Source: JBDRFZ01 sp043818395 | GTDB lineage: Bacteria > Patescibacteriota > Patescibacteriia > 2-12-FULL-60-25 | Length of the DNA: 64,000 nt | Direction: 5' to 3' | Assembly (NCBI GenBank): GCA_043818395.1 | Contig: JBDRFZ010000026.1 | Location: 1-64,000 of the forward strand | Shown here: in pieces, positions 35,745 to 44,860 of the stretch | Numbering within the stretch: the stretch's first letter is position 1 | How the letters are laid out: every line of letters begins with the position of its first letter | Translations under genes and position numbers: made by a program | The notes under the pieces: model-generated | What the model saw: the letters and a program-made list of their open reading frames with translations, nothing else | The model's database searches: none | Told to the model about the DNA's origin: nothing

Positions 35745-36824
35745 TTACGCCAACAATTCGGTACCAAACACATCTACAATATCAGCCAAATGCAGCACCG
35801 CCAGACTTCCGTCGTATTCCACACGCTGAATCCGCAGCACCTGCCCTGATAAAATCGATGACGTACCAGACGTGATGTTCGAAATCTTCACCGTGTCCCC
35901 TGGCAGGATAGTCTCGATGGCGTAGTTCGCGTTCACGGTGATTTGCGTCTTCGTGAATGGATTCTTAAGTCGTGCTACTTCCCCGTTCCCTTTGGAATCA
36001 GCTGAGCCGCTGTTCTGAATACCTGAATCCGTCAGCGCCTCATCACGGTGACCATATGACGCCTGGCTCGTGCCATCGGAATAGAGAGCATAAGTCGGAC
36101 CGCTACCCCACCCAAGCCGCACAAGATTCTTCACGTCCAAGATGGATTTGCCTGCTTGGATTGAATCGACGTGTTTACCGAGCGCGAGTGAGTGCACGGC
36201 TGTAGAATCGGAATATTGCTGCAGATCGACTTGCCCGTTCGGCCGCACGCGCCAATACCAAGTCGCGTCTAAAAAAGCAAAAGCCAAATTTAGCGCATCA
36301 AGATGCGTCTTCTGCACAAAGTTCGTCGAGATAGATGGAGCAGGAACGCCTAAGTTCTTCGTAAAGAAAGATCCATGAACGGCTGTAAGGTCGTCAATCG
36401 CATCCGAAAAGATTGTATTCACGAGTGCCCCAGCATAGGAGACGGTATAGCCACTCCCAACCCAAAAAGCATTACCCATGAGCGCATCAATCGGAAAGAG
36501 CCGGAGCGTGACATGATTCGTCACGGCATCATAGCTCGAGTTGGTTTCGATGATGTGTCCTTGGTAGACGAGCACCCCGCCGGGATTCGCCACGTTCACC
36601 GCATACACCTTCACGAGATCAAACAGGTTGACGGTCGAACCGTATCCGAAGTTATCCCACGGCAGGGCGAGATCGAGCGTGATCTCCCCTGCCGGTTTGT
36701 TGACCTCGCGGATGATTCTAGGAACGGAAAGCAGGATGCCCTTGTCGAGCACCCTGCGAAACGTCGAACCGTTCGATGAATAGACCTTCACGAAAAACGA
36801 CGCAGCGGCCTGCACAGTCGCCAT
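35745..36824 (-). CDS. Phage tail hub/baseplate-like protein
   Basis: 359 residues. The N-terminal part (SFFVKVYSSNGSTFRRVL...VNKPAGEITLDLALPWDNF) and the middle (VYQGHIIETNSS) look like tail-tip/hub proteins of siphophages (gp27/gpD-like or ReqiPepy6 Gp37-like). It is the last gene of the minus-strand late operon, 4 bp after the fibre gene. It presumably sits at the tail tip under the distal tail protein. Exact family not certain. Confidence 0.6.
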   Translation of the reverse strand: MATVQAAASFFVKVYSSNGSTFRRVLDKGILLSVPRIIREVNKPAGEITLDLALPWDNFGYGSTVNLFDLVKVYAVNVANPGGVLVYQGHIIETNSSYDAVTNHVTLRLFPIDALMGNAFWVGSGYTVSYAGALVNTIFSDAIDDLTAVHGSFFTKNLGVPAPSISTNFVQKTHLDALNLAFAFLDATWYWRVRPNGQVDLQQYSDSTAVHSLALGKHVDSIQAGKSILDVKNLVRLGWGSGPTYALYSDGTSQASYGHRDEALTDSGIQNSGSADSKGNGEVARLKNPFTKTQITVNANYAIETILPGDTVKISNITSGTSSILSGQVLRIQRVEYDGSLAVLHLADIVDVFGTELLA

Positions 36825-36827
36825 ACT

Positions 36828-38783
36828 TTATGGGATGATAAGCGTAATCGGAACACTCGCGCTATTCGAACCGACCGTTCCTGTACCTCCACCCGAGTGT
36901 CCTGCACCGCCAGCGCCGCCGTTCGCGCGTACTGTTCCAGAGTTCGTGTAGTTTCGGCATCGGAAACAGACTTGGCCACCTCCCCCGCCACCTCCGCCTC
37001 CGTCGTTAGATGCACCTGCTCCGGGACCTCCTTGTCCGCCATCCGCATGTGCCAGACCTCCGCCACTGATCGTAAGTGTTTGTGCGGATGCCCAAAGGAC
37101 TCCACCGCCCCCGCCGCCGCCTCCTCCACCCGAGTTGACCGCACCACCGTTTCCAGAACCGCCTCCGCCTCCACCAGCTCCACCTTTCAATACAACGGCG
37201 TTGCCCACGTTGAACATCGTTTCAAACTGGACGGCGGATTTGAGTAGCATGCCGGTTGCCGTCACCGTGCCGCCAGTACCGCCTCCTGCCGAACCCGAGC
37301 CTCCGCCACCGCCTCCACCCGCGCCCATCGTGTCAGTGGCGTTTGGAGCATTGTTTCCCGCAGAGGATGGAGCGTTAGCTCCCGCAGCCCCAGCTCCTCC
37401 GCCAGCCGTGGATCCGCCGGTTGTAACTCCCGCGATGCCGCCAGATGCGCCAGAACCTGAACCGCCCGTTCCGCCGACGCGACGCAATGTGCCTGTAACC
37501 GTCAAAGACGTTGAGCAGTACACACGGAATCCCGCTGTATCGAGTACCACGCCGGTATTGATAACAAGTGTGGTGCAATAAATATCGCGCGTCATTGTGT
37601 AGACCGAACTGACCTTGGAAGCCCAGCCTACAGTGACCGTTCCATCTAGCGTAACAGCCCCATCGGAACCGTCGCCGAATAGGCGTGCGATGTCCGAAAA
37701 CGAAGATGCGGAAGGAGACGTTTGTGCGCCGAGAATGACGCGCACGATATCCCATTTGGAAACATCGGAGTTGTAGAAAAATTCCAAATAGTCCGATGAG
37801 GAGAGATCGGTCGATGCGGTATAGCCAGAAATGGAGTTCGAATAGCGAGTTCCGCCGGAAGTTCCGAGCACAACAGTCTTTGCGGCGGATGCATGTTGTT
37901 TAATACGGAGCGTATACGTTTCGCCGTCGGTTCCATTCTGCCAAGTGACGCCCGTGATATTTTCCGTAAGTGTGCATTCGAAAAAGTTCGCCGTTGAGCA
38001 ATCCAGCGTTAGTACGCCACCGGATGACGATACGGCCGCCGTCACTTTGTTCATGTAACGCACGTTCCCTGACGAATCACGCGTGTACCATCCGCCGTTC
38101 TTCGTCCAAAGGAATAAGTATCCGGCTGGAGGATTGACGGACGGTGCAGTCGTCACTTGCTTGATAAGTTCGATATCGACGGCCTTGTTCACCGATTGAT
38201 TGAATTCGAATCCCGCATTCGTCACGGTACCTGATGCGGGTAATCCGTCGCCGAGTAACGTGATTGTCGTATTTGGGGCTCCGTAAGAAACGGCAGTGAT
38301 GAGCGCTCGATACCATGTGCTCGCGACTTTGAATAAATAGACGCGACCAACGGTAAAGATTGCGGTCTTGTCACCGCTGATCGTGTGGCTTGTTGCGGAC
38401 ACGACTGTCGTAACCGCTGACTGGACGATGTAGCCACCATCATCGAGCGCGGCGAGATAATCCTGCAATTGATCGTAATGGGCTTTGGTGAGATGGATTT
38501 CAATAAGCGAACCCGCTGCGTGGGTGGCAGCGGTCGTTCCGTTGTATCCGCGCGTGTCGATCGTGCAGGTGATTGTTCCGCCGGAGATGGAGAGTCCGGA
38601 CAGCAGGATTTGCTCCTGCTCAATCGTAATAACCGCTTTGTGGGTAGCGGGCATGTTCCATGATTGCGTGCCGAGCACCGATGAGGATGAACCCGTGAAC
38701 GTGCCAGATGTTAGGGACGAAAGGAGCTGGGCGTCGAGCAGGAACGACGCGCGGTCGAGAACGTAGAGTTTTTGATAAGACAT
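36828..38783 (-). CDS. Glycine-rich tail fibre / receptor-binding protein
   Basis: 651 residues. The N-terminal ~250 residues are the likely attachment domain. A middle beta-rich region has a jelly-roll-like pattern (GWYTRDSSGNVRYMNKVTAAVSSSGG). The last ~210 residues contain many runs of 5-10 Gly alternating with short variable segments. That resembles the polyglycine sandwich of T4-like gp38 adhesins, whose variable loops bind receptor. Two Cys lie in a CFRC motif. Situated between the distal tail protein and the hub-like protein. Confidence 0.75.
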   Translation of the reverse strand: MSYQKLYVLDRASFLLDAQLLSSLTSGTFTGSSSSVLGTQSWNMPATHKAVITIEQEQILLSGLSISGGTITCTIDTRGYNGTTAATHAAGSLIEIHLTKAHYDQLQDYLAALDDGGYIVQSAVTTVVSATSHTISGDKTAIFTVGRVYLFKVASTWYRALITAVSYGAPNTTITLLGDGLPASGTVTNAGFEFNQSVNKAVDIELIKQVTTAPSVNPPAGYLFLWTKNGGWYTRDSSGNVRYMNKVTAAVSSSGGVLTLDCSTANFFECTLTENITGVTWQNGTDGETYTLRIKQHASAAKTVVLGTSGGTRYSNSISGYTASTDLSSSDYLEFFYNSDVSKWDIVRVILGAQTSPSASSFSDIARLFGDGSDGAVTLDGTVTVGWASKVSSVYTMTRDIYCTTLVINTGVVLDTAGFRVYCSTSLTVTGTLRRVGGTGGSGSGASGGIAGVTTGGSTAGGGAGAAGANAPSSAGNNAPNATDTMGAGGGGGGGSGSAGGGTGGTVTATGMLLKSAVQFETMFNVGNAVVLKGGAGGGGGGSGNGGAVNSGGGGGGGGGGVLWASAQTLTISGGGLAHADGGQGGPGAGASNDGGGGGGGGGQVCFRCRNYTNSGTVRANGGAGGAGHSGGGTGTVGSNSASVPITLIIP

Positions 38784-38784
38784 A

Positions 38785-39636
38785 TCAGTAATAGCGTGAA
38801 TAATGGACTTCGGTCACGGCGATCGAGTAACCTGATCCGGCGAGCGTAATCTTGAAAGAATTCAGTCCCGTGACGATTTTCGGCAAAATGCCTGTGTAGT
38901 CGATATCAGAACCGTTTTTCGTCACCCGTTTGTTCTCCCCGTCGATCACGATCTGGTCGCCGTTCGTGAAGCTACCAGCGATGATGAGCTTGTCGCCGTT
39001 CGTCGGGTTCTCCCACGTGATCTGGGAAACGGTTCCCGCCGTAACGAGGGTGAGGTACGCGACGGAATCAGCCTCAGCCGTTCCCGCATTTGTAAACCCC
39101 ATGACGGTCGGCGATGCGGTGATTGGAGTTGGAACGTCAGTCGTCGTGCGTAGCTGGTCTCTTCCGAAGGGTTGGAGTGCAACCATCTCGATTTCAAACG
39201 GACACATGGTCATGTGGAAGTGGTCGCGTTCCTGAAACATTCGATCAAGACCGATGGCATAGCACTCGTAGTAGCGATACGAACCTGCCCACGGGAGCTT
39301 GAGCACGCCCCCAAAAACCGAAAGATTCTGACGCATCGTATCCATTCTCGATTCCATGTCGGTGCGACTCGAGCCTTTCACAGTTCCACGCAGGACAATG
39401 TGCGTCTCACGCCAGTACGCCGTCTCAGCATATGCTCCCTGTGCTCGTGGGTATGCGCGTTTTTGGAGATCGAGAATTGGAGCTGAAAGTTTCACGAACC
39501 GTGTTCGAATGTTCACGTTCTGCAAACCGTAGTTATTGAAAACGATTTCGTCCGTGGATCCGGAAGGTGGAGACGGCGAAAGACCGTCCCAGAGGGCGGT
39601 GTCGAGCTTTGCGGAGTCGAGTTGGTAAACGGACAT
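38785..39636 (-). CDS. Distal tail (Dit-like) protein
   Basis: 283 residues. It follows the tape measure gene directly (1-bp gap), the usual place for the distal tail protein. The N-terminal beta domain includes LQNVNIRTRFVKLSAPILDLQKR, and the later part includes NPTNGDKLIIAGSFTNGDQIVIDGE, typical of siphophage tail-tip proteins with a galectin-like C-terminal domain. Family is inferred from order and style. Confidence 0.65.
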   Translation of the reverse strand: MSVYQLDSAKLDTALWDGLSPSPPSGSTDEIVFNNYGLQNVNIRTRFVKLSAPILDLQKRAYPRAQGAYAETAYWRETHIVLRGTVKGSSRTDMESRMDTMRQNLSVFGGVLKLPWAGSYRYYECYAIGLDRMFQERDHFHMTMCPFEIEMVALQPFGRDQLRTTTDVPTPITASPTVMGFTNAGTAEADSVAYLTLVTAGTVSQITWENPTNGDKLIIAGSFTNGDQIVIDGENKRVTKNGSDIDYTGILPKIVTGLNSFKITLAGSGYSIAVTEVHYSRYY

Positions 39637-39637
39637 A

Positions 39638-41962
39638 CTACATTTGAGCTGCTAGGCCGTAGCGGTTGCCTTGCAGGACTTTTGCGAGTTCCTTTGCGAC
39701 CGTTCGCGCGAGCCTCGTCTCGTCGGCCTGATTCGAGACGTTCATGGTCGCACCTTCCATGATGGAAACGGAAACGGGCTGTGAAAATTGACCTTGGTTA
39801 CCCTTGAGCGGAATGACGGCCTCCGGACCGGATTCGCCGATCAAGGCGATGGTCGGTTTTGTGACGATTCCACCCGAGGCGAGGTGCGTTTGTGGAATTA
39901 CCGCCGCTGTACCGCTTGTTGCGGATTTAAGAGCGCTTTGGGCGTTCTGGATGGCTTGTACGGTCGCTTTCACCTGAGCCTCGATCGCGACGAGTTCGGC
40001 GTGCTTCGCCTTCGATTCGGCGATGATTTTCTCGTATCCGTCTTTGTATTCCTGCAATAAAAGATCGAACCGGTGCGCGGTTTCTTCCTTCAACCGTTCG
40101 GTTTGCTTTTTGTGTTCGTCCTCCTCTTTCTGCATGTCGATCTTGAGCGCGGCCATTTTCTCGTCGAAAGCGACCTTGGCTTGGCGTGTTTCGTCTTCGA
40201 ACTTCAAACGCAACCGTTCAAGGTCAGTGGTCGCGCGGAATTTGTCCGCATCGGATTTGAGCGACGCGTATTGCGTAACGATGGCTTGCTCCGCATCGAG
40301 TTGTTTCTGTGTTTCCGAAAGTTTCGCTTGCAGTTCTGTCCGGCGATCCGCATCGTCTGTTTTCTGGAGATCGCTTTGCAAGCCGGCCAAGTCCTTCTGT
40401 GATTGAGCGAGCTTGTCCTGATGAGCCATGAAAAGCTGAAGTTGCTCGTCCTGGTATTGCTTTTGGTTATCTGCACTCGACTTGGCGTAGTCGGTTTGAA
40501 GTTGCGCCATCTTCTGCGAGATGTCCGCGACCTTCTGGTTGTATGCATCGAGCTGGTCGGAAGATTTCTGCGTGTAATCGCGGATGAGCTCGCCGAGCTT
40601 CGTCTGCGTCTGCTTTGCATCAGTACTTATTTTGGATAAGGCATCGGACGCTTTGGACGCTCCTTGCGACGCGCCTCCACCGATTGAATCGATAATCTGC
40701 TGCTTTACGACGGGTGCCGCATCTTCGATTGGCTTAAATCCTTGCTGAACAACACCTTCCTTCATGGCGGCACCTGCTTTCATGAACGCTAAATCCATGT
40801 CGGTGGCAAATGCCCCGATCGTGTTGTTGACCTGCTTGGCCGTGGCTTGGAAGCCGGAGAAGTCGAATGCGCTCGCGGCTTTAGCCATGGCTGCTTTTGC
40901 GCCGTCAAAGTCCCCTGTCATGGCTTTGGCCAACGCCGAGAAAACATTCTGTCCGATCTCCCCTATCTTCTTGAAAGATTTGGCGACGTCCGTGGCGAAC
41001 GCAACGGCCTCGATCGCTCCACCTACGAGCACTGCTCCGAGCGAAAGTACGGCGTATGCCACGCCTTCCAAAACATACCCTGCCGCCTTTGCGCCTGATG
41101 CGAGGCTGTAAAAACTGCGCGACCAAGTATCGTTCTTCGAAGTTGCAGCCTGAGCGGACTTGGCTGCGTCCACTGCGTCGTTCACGAATAGATTCAACGC
41201 AGGCAGAACCGCCTTGCCGATATTTTCCTGTACTTCATGGAGCGAATTATCGAGCTGTTGGATTTTGCCTTGGTAGGTGTTAGCCGCGGCTGCTGCGGAT
41301 CCGCCGAATTCCTTTGAGAGTTCGGCCAAGATCAGCTTCTGGGCTTCCATGGTCTTGCCGGCTTTCTCGAGCGTCTGGATTTGTTCTTTTTGCTGTTCGG
41401 TAAAGGACACGCCGATGCGTGTGAGAGCGGTTAGACCTTCCGCTGGATTGTTGAGTGCCTTGCCGAGCTGGATGATGGATGAATGGAGATCGGTTCCCAT
41501 GGCCGTGCTCACGTTCAGAGCCGCTTGGATGGCGTCTGGAAAAACCTGTTTGCTCACCTTGGTGAACGTGAGCATCAGATTCTCGCCGGCAATCACCTGA
41601 TCCTTGCTGAAGGTTGTGAGATTCGCCATCTGACCGGCTAGATCGTTCGCCATTTGTGCTGTGACTCCGGCCGCCATTCCGGTGGACTTCAAAACCGCCG
41701 AGAGTTGGGCTTGTGTCGCCTCGGCTTCCTCGGCCGCCGTTATCGTCCCTTTAAGAAAACCGCCGAGAGCACTGAAAGCCGAGCTGGCTGCGTTAGCTGC
41801 GAGATTTCCAAGGCCGATGGCTCCGACAAGTTTTCCGAATCCCACGCCGGACGAATCCGTGGCGGTAGAGACGCCCCGCAAATCATTTTCGAGCGACTTC
41901 AATTGCCCCGTCGCATTATTCGACGCTTCAATGGCAATTTGCAGTTTAGCGTTGGTGGCCAT
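39638..41962 (-). CDS. Tail tape measure protein
   Basis: 774 residues. The N-terminus has the TMP pattern ATNAKLQIAIEASNNATGQLKSLENDLRG. Hydrophobic helices lie at about 50-80 and 300-330, a long coiled coil spans about 440-680 (rich in Gln, Lys and Glu), and the C-terminal LASGGIVTKPTIALIGESGPEAVIPL motif is common in tape measures. It sets tail length; using the ~1.5 A per residue rule of thumb this suggests a tail near 115 nm. It overlaps the frameshifted chaperone by 17 bp. Confidence 0.92.
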   Translation of the reverse strand: MATNAKLQIAIEASNNATGQLKSLENDLRGVSTATDSSGVGFGKLVGAIGLGNLAANAASSAFSALGGFLKGTITAAEEAEATQAQLSAVLKSTGMAAGVTAQMANDLAGQMANLTTFSKDQVIAGENLMLTFTKVSKQVFPDAIQAALNVSTAMGTDLHSSIIQLGKALNNPAEGLTALTRIGVSFTEQQKEQIQTLEKAGKTMEAQKLILAELSKEFGGSAAAAANTYQGKIQQLDNSLHEVQENIGKAVLPALNLFVNDAVDAAKSAQAATSKNDTWSRSFYSLASGAKAAGYVLEGVAYAVLSLGAVLVGGAIEAVAFATDVAKSFKKIGEIGQNVFSALAKAMTGDFDGAKAAMAKAASAFDFSGFQATAKQVNNTIGAFATDMDLAFMKAGAAMKEGVVQQGFKPIEDAAPVVKQQIIDSIGGGASQGASKASDALSKISTDAKQTQTKLGELIRDYTQKSSDQLDAYNQKVADISQKMAQLQTDYAKSSADNQKQYQDEQLQLFMAHQDKLAQSQKDLAGLQSDLQKTDDADRRTELQAKLSETQKQLDAEQAIVTQYASLKSDADKFRATTDLERLRLKFEDETRQAKVAFDEKMAALKIDMQKEEDEHKKQTERLKEETAHRFDLLLQEYKDGYEKIIAESKAKHAELVAIEAQVKATVQAIQNAQSALKSATSGTAAVIPQTHLASGGIVTKPTIALIGESGPEAVIPLKGNQGQFSQPVSVSIMEGATMNVSNQADETRLARTVAKELAKVLQGNRYGLAAQM

Positions 41963-42448
41963 GGGTTAAGAGGTATAGAAAATCGTCGATAACGTCCGCC
42001 GGAGCATCCTCGAGATCCCGCCATGACCAGCCGAGCTCGCGACAGAGCAGGAACGCTTCGATCCTTCGGCTCGCGAGGGCGAGATCATGCTCGGAGAGCA
42101 ATAGAGCTGAACCCCGTCCCTCGACAAGGTGCTCTAACGCGCTTTTGGGCCGTCGTTGGGCTTTGAGCGGAAGCCGATGGCTTGGAGGGCTTGGTCGAGC
42201 AGGCTCTCCCCTTCTTCGGCGGTGAGATTGTTCTCGAGCGACTCCTTTGTGATCGGTTCCTCGAATGACCATGCTGTCACGAATTTCGTGAGCAAGTTGG
42301 CCGACCAATCGTTGAGTAAGCTCGGCTCGACGGTTTCGCCTTCTTTGGCTTTGGCGTATGGACTTGCTTCCTGCATTCGGCGACGTTCGCCCCAGCTGAA
42401 TGAGTCTTTAACTTCCGCCCATTGGGCGTTTGAAAGGTTGATGCGCAT
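41946..42448 (-). CDS. Tail assembly chaperone, frameshift product (gpGT-like)
   Basis: Predicted 167-residue product: the first 102 residues of the shorter chaperone, then a -1 shift on CCCAAAA at 42149-42143. A 65-residue acidic/aromatic extension follows (SALEHLVEGRG...WSWRDLEDAPADVIDDFLYLL). The extension frame has no start of its own in the right place and continues to a stop 17 bp inside the tape measure gene, as in lambda gpG/gpGT. The fusion normally recruits the tape measure protein to tail tube subunits. Confidence 0.8.
42134..42448 (-). CDS. Tail assembly chaperone, unshifted product (gpG-like)
   Basis: 104 residues from the ATG at 42448 (an in-frame start at 42496 is less likely). 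Residues include MRINLSNAQWAEVKDSFSWGERRRM and FVTAWSFEEPITKESLENN, typical of siphophage tail chaperones. The slippery heptamer lies two codons before the stop. It is divergent from the DUF262 gene, with 83 bp between the two starts. Confidence 0.8.
   Translation of the reverse strand: MRINLSNAQWAEVKDSFSWGERRRMQEASPYAKAKEGETVEPSLLNDWSANLLTKFVTAWSFEEPITKESLENNLTAEEGESLLDQALQAIGFRSKPNDGPKAR
42143..42149 (-). promoter_or_regulatory. Programmed -1 ribosomal frameshift site CCCAAAA
   Basis: On the minus strand the zero frame reads C CCA AAA GCG CGT TAG, an exact X-XXY-YYZ heptamer. Shifting -1 gives AGC GCG TTA and enters the chaperone extension frame. The zero-frame stop follows within three codons, favouring slippage. 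Confidence 0.8.
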
Positions 42449-42531
42449 ATGGTTGAATATAGCCAATCTTTGAGCCGTTTCATGTGAGTAATCCACAGGC
42501 GAGCTCTCGATAATTTTGAGGACTGAAATCT

Positions 42532-44241
42532 ATGGCTAAAACTGACATTAAGGTCTACGAGTTGGTAGACAAAGTGCGACATGGGGAATTGACGCTACCT
42601 GAAATGCAGCGCCGTTATGTGTGGCCTGCCACGCGTGTCAGAGATTTGCTCGACTCGCTGTATAGAGGCTATCCGTCTGGAACTATTTTGGTTTGGGAAA
42701 CGGATGAGGAAATCGAGACTCGAGAATTAGCCGTAAGATCGACGGATGCGCCTACCACATCGCAACGCTTGCTTTTGCTCGATGGCCAACAGCGCGTTAC
42801 ATCACTTTCAGCTATTTTGAGCGGTGAGTCTGTCCAAGTAAGAAATCGCAAAAGACCGATTGAGATATTGTTTAATCTCGAGCATCCAGAAGGGCCACCT
42901 GTAGACATCACTGAGGTTGATGAGAATGATTTCACGGCTGACGTTGAGGATGTCGAAGATGAAGAATCGGCCACCCGCGACATCCAAGATGAGTTACGAA
43001 AAAGGACTTTCGTCGTTGCGAGTCGCTCGTTACAAAATGATCCGCTTTGGGTGCCGGTATCTGATGTTTTTACAAAAGACTTCAGTGAGATCCTCGAAAA
43101 AGTCGGAATCACTTCCTTGCAGGATCCGCGCTATAAAAAGTATTCGCAAAGATTGCAGCAAGTGAAAAGCATCGAGAACTACGAATATGTCATGCAAAGA
43201 CTTTCGCGTGAGATGTCGTATGAGGAAGTGACTGAAATCTTCGTTCGAGTGAATTCGCTCGGTATCAAATTGCGCGGGTCAGATTTGGCTCTCGCACAGA
43301 TAACGTCGCGATGGAAGGGTTTCATGAAGTTGATCGAGGATTTCGCGGCAGAGTTCGGTGACGATAGCGATTATGTTGTTGAGACGGGTCTCTCGGTACG
43401 TGCGATGGTTATTTTTGCTACCCATCAGAGCCGTTTTAAAACTGTCGGAAAAATCAGCAAAGAAAATCTAGAACAGTCTTGGAAAAAAGCGACGGATGGA
43501 TTGAAGTACGCCGTCAATTTTCTCCGTGAGAATGCCGGCGTAGATAGTCTTGAATATCTGTCGTCCCCCTTTCTGTTGATACCGATCGCCGTCTACTGGA
43601 TCCTGAAAGAAGATGAGGCTATAACGCCAGACGATGAAAAGAAAATGTTGCGGTGGTTTTATCTGGCGCACATGAGAGGTCACTACAGCATGGGTTCGTC
43701 AGAATCTATTCTAGACGCGGATCTCAGTACGCTCTTCAGAACAAAAAATCTGGATGACTTGATCCAACAGCTTTACCTCCACGTAAAGAAATTCGAAGTT
43801 GATCTGGATGATTTATACAATCGCGGTATCCGGAGCCCACTTTTTTCGATGCTTTATTTTGTCTTAAGACAGAACGGCGCGAAAGATTGGTGGTCTGGAT
43901 TAAAACTTACCGAGAAACATACGGGCAGCGCACACGCGATCCAGTATCACCACATTTTTCCGAAGTCATTACTGAAAGAGACTTACGATCAAAAAGAGAT
44001 CAACGAGATTGCCAACATGGCATTCATCGGAGGGAAAACCAATCGTCAAATTACCAATAAAGAACCGATTAAGTACTTGGAAGATGAGGTGGTCGCGAAA
44101 CGCGGTGAAGATGCATTGGCATCACAACTGATCCCGACGGACAGAAAGCTTTGGGAGATGGCGAATTACAGAGACTTTCTAGCTTGGCGTCGTGGAGCGA
44201 TTGCAGAGGCGATCAATGCATTCATGAAGCGATACGAGTAA
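42532..44241 (+). CDS. DUF262 + HNH (DUF1524-like) protein, probable anti-phage effector
   Basis: 569 residues. The N-terminal DUF262 domain has LPEMQRRYVWPATRVRDLLDSLYRGYPSG and the LLDGQQRVTSL motif (ParB/Srx-like NTP-binding fold). A middle helical region leads to a C-terminal HNH-type nuclease (QYHHIFPKSLL...NEIANMAFIGGKTNRQITNKEP). The same two-domain layout occurs in GmrSD type IV restriction enzymes and SspE, which cut modified or non-self phage DNA. It is the only + strand gene inside the late operon and has its own terminator, the signature of a prophage 'moron'. Which modification it might sense is unknown. Confidence 0.85.
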   Translation: MAKTDIKVYELVDKVRHGELTLPEMQRRYVWPATRVRDLLDSLYRGYPSGTILVWETDEEIETRELAVRSTDAPTTSQRLLLLDGQQRVTSLSAILSGESVQVRNRKRPIEILFNLEHPEGPPVDITEVDENDFTADVEDVEDEESATRDIQDELRKRTFVVASRSLQNDPLWVPVSDVFTKDFSEILEKVGITSLQDPRYKKYSQRLQQVKSIENYEYVMQRLSREMSYEEVTEIFVRVNSLGIKLRGSDLALAQITSRWKGFMKLIEDFAAEFGDDSDYVVETGLSVRAMVIFATHQSRFKTVGKISKENLEQSWKKATDGLKYAVNFLRENAGVDSLEYLSSPFLLIPIAVYWILKEDEAITPDDEKKMLRWFYLAHMRGHYSMGSSESILDADLSTLFRTKNLDDLIQQLYLHVKKFEVDLDDLYNRGIRSPLFSMLYFVLRQNGAKDWWSGLKLTEKHTGSAHAIQYHHIFPKSLLKETYDQKEINEIANMAFIGGKTNRQITNKEPIKYLEDEVVAKRGEDALASQLIPTDRKLWEMANYRDFLAWRRGAIAEAINAFMKRYE

Positions 44242-44246
44242 AGAAT

Positions 44247-44274
44247 AAAACAGCGGCCTAGAAGCCGCTGTTTT
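44247..44274. terminator. Bidirectional terminator between DUF262 and amidase genes
   Basis: Perfect 11-bp arms (44247-44257, 44264-44274) around a 6-nt loop that contains the amidase stop codon. T-rich on both strands (GCTGTTTTCG on +, GTTTTATTCTTT on -). Confidence 0.8.
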
Positions 44275-44830
44275 CGTAATACTTTACAATCCCTCCCGTA
44301 GCCACTCTTGGATCCGTGGTCATATCTTGACGGTTCGTTACGAATCCCGCCTCAATCAACAGCGCGAACGGCGTTGTGTCGCGCACCATCCCGATTCTAC
44401 CGAACCTTCCGTTCCGGTCGTCAAACGCTCCCCCGTTCCAGATCGGAACTCCGGTAGCCTGCGAGTAGGCTTGCGAAAGCTTGATTGACTCGAGCTTCGC
44501 CGATTCTGAGCCGCCCATGAAGCACGTTGTGACCCCTCTGACATTCGGATTGGTCGTGGCGTTGCCATGGATCGAAAGCAAAAGGTCTGATGGCTTGGAG
44601 CGAGCGTTGATCCACTTGATGCGCTGGACAAGATTGTTGTTGGCCGAGAATTCAATGAGAAAATTTGTGGGCACTGGAATGAGTGTCCATCCTTTCTTCG
44701 CGCAAAGCGCTTGGAGTATTGGTTGGAGCGACGCCCAGATCGCGCGATTCCAATCAACCTCGGCTTTGATGCCGACCGCTCCCGACCAGCGTTTCGAGTG
44801 GCCGAGGTCGACGAATAGTTTTCTCTGCAT
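44258..44830 (-). CDS. N-acetylmuramoyl-L-alanine amidase (endolysin, Amidase_3)
   Basis: 190 residues, catalytic domain only. Zinc/catalytic candidates are His in FVDLGHS, Glu in GIKAEVDWN, His in LLSIHGNA and the catalytic Glu in FALLIEAGFVTN. It cleaves the bond between muramic acid and L-Ala in peptidoglycan at lysis. No signal peptide, so export relies on a holin. The gene follows a terminator by only a few bases and lacks a clear Shine-Dalgarno sequence. Confidence 0.88.
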   Translation of the reverse strand: MQRKLFVDLGHSKRWSGAVGIKAEVDWNRAIWASLQPILQALCAKKGWTLIPVPTNFLIEFSANNNLVQRIKWINARSKPSDLLLSIHGNATTNPNVRGVTTCFMGGSESAKLESIKLSQAYSQATGVPIWNGGAFDDRNGRFGRIGMVRDTTPFALLIEAGFVTNRQDMTTDPRVATGGIVKYYENSGF

Positions 44831-44833
44831 ATA

Positions 44834-44860
44834 GAAACAGACCGCCTTTAGGAGGCGGTC
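44834..44860 (-). terminator. Terminator after the 71-residue lysis-region gene
   Basis: GACCGCCT (44840-44847) and AGGCGGTC (44853-44860) pair. The minus strand continues TGTTTCT. The loop holds the upstream gene's stop codon. It probably reduces read-through into the amidase gene. Confidence 0.6.

Noticed and set aside
37135..37581. Proline-rich + strand open frame
   Set aside because: It is the complement of the Gly-rich fibre gene; GGN codons read as CCN on the other strand.
40023..40639. Several Cys/Ser-rich + strand frames
   Set aside because: Shadows of the tape measure coiled-coil coding sequence.
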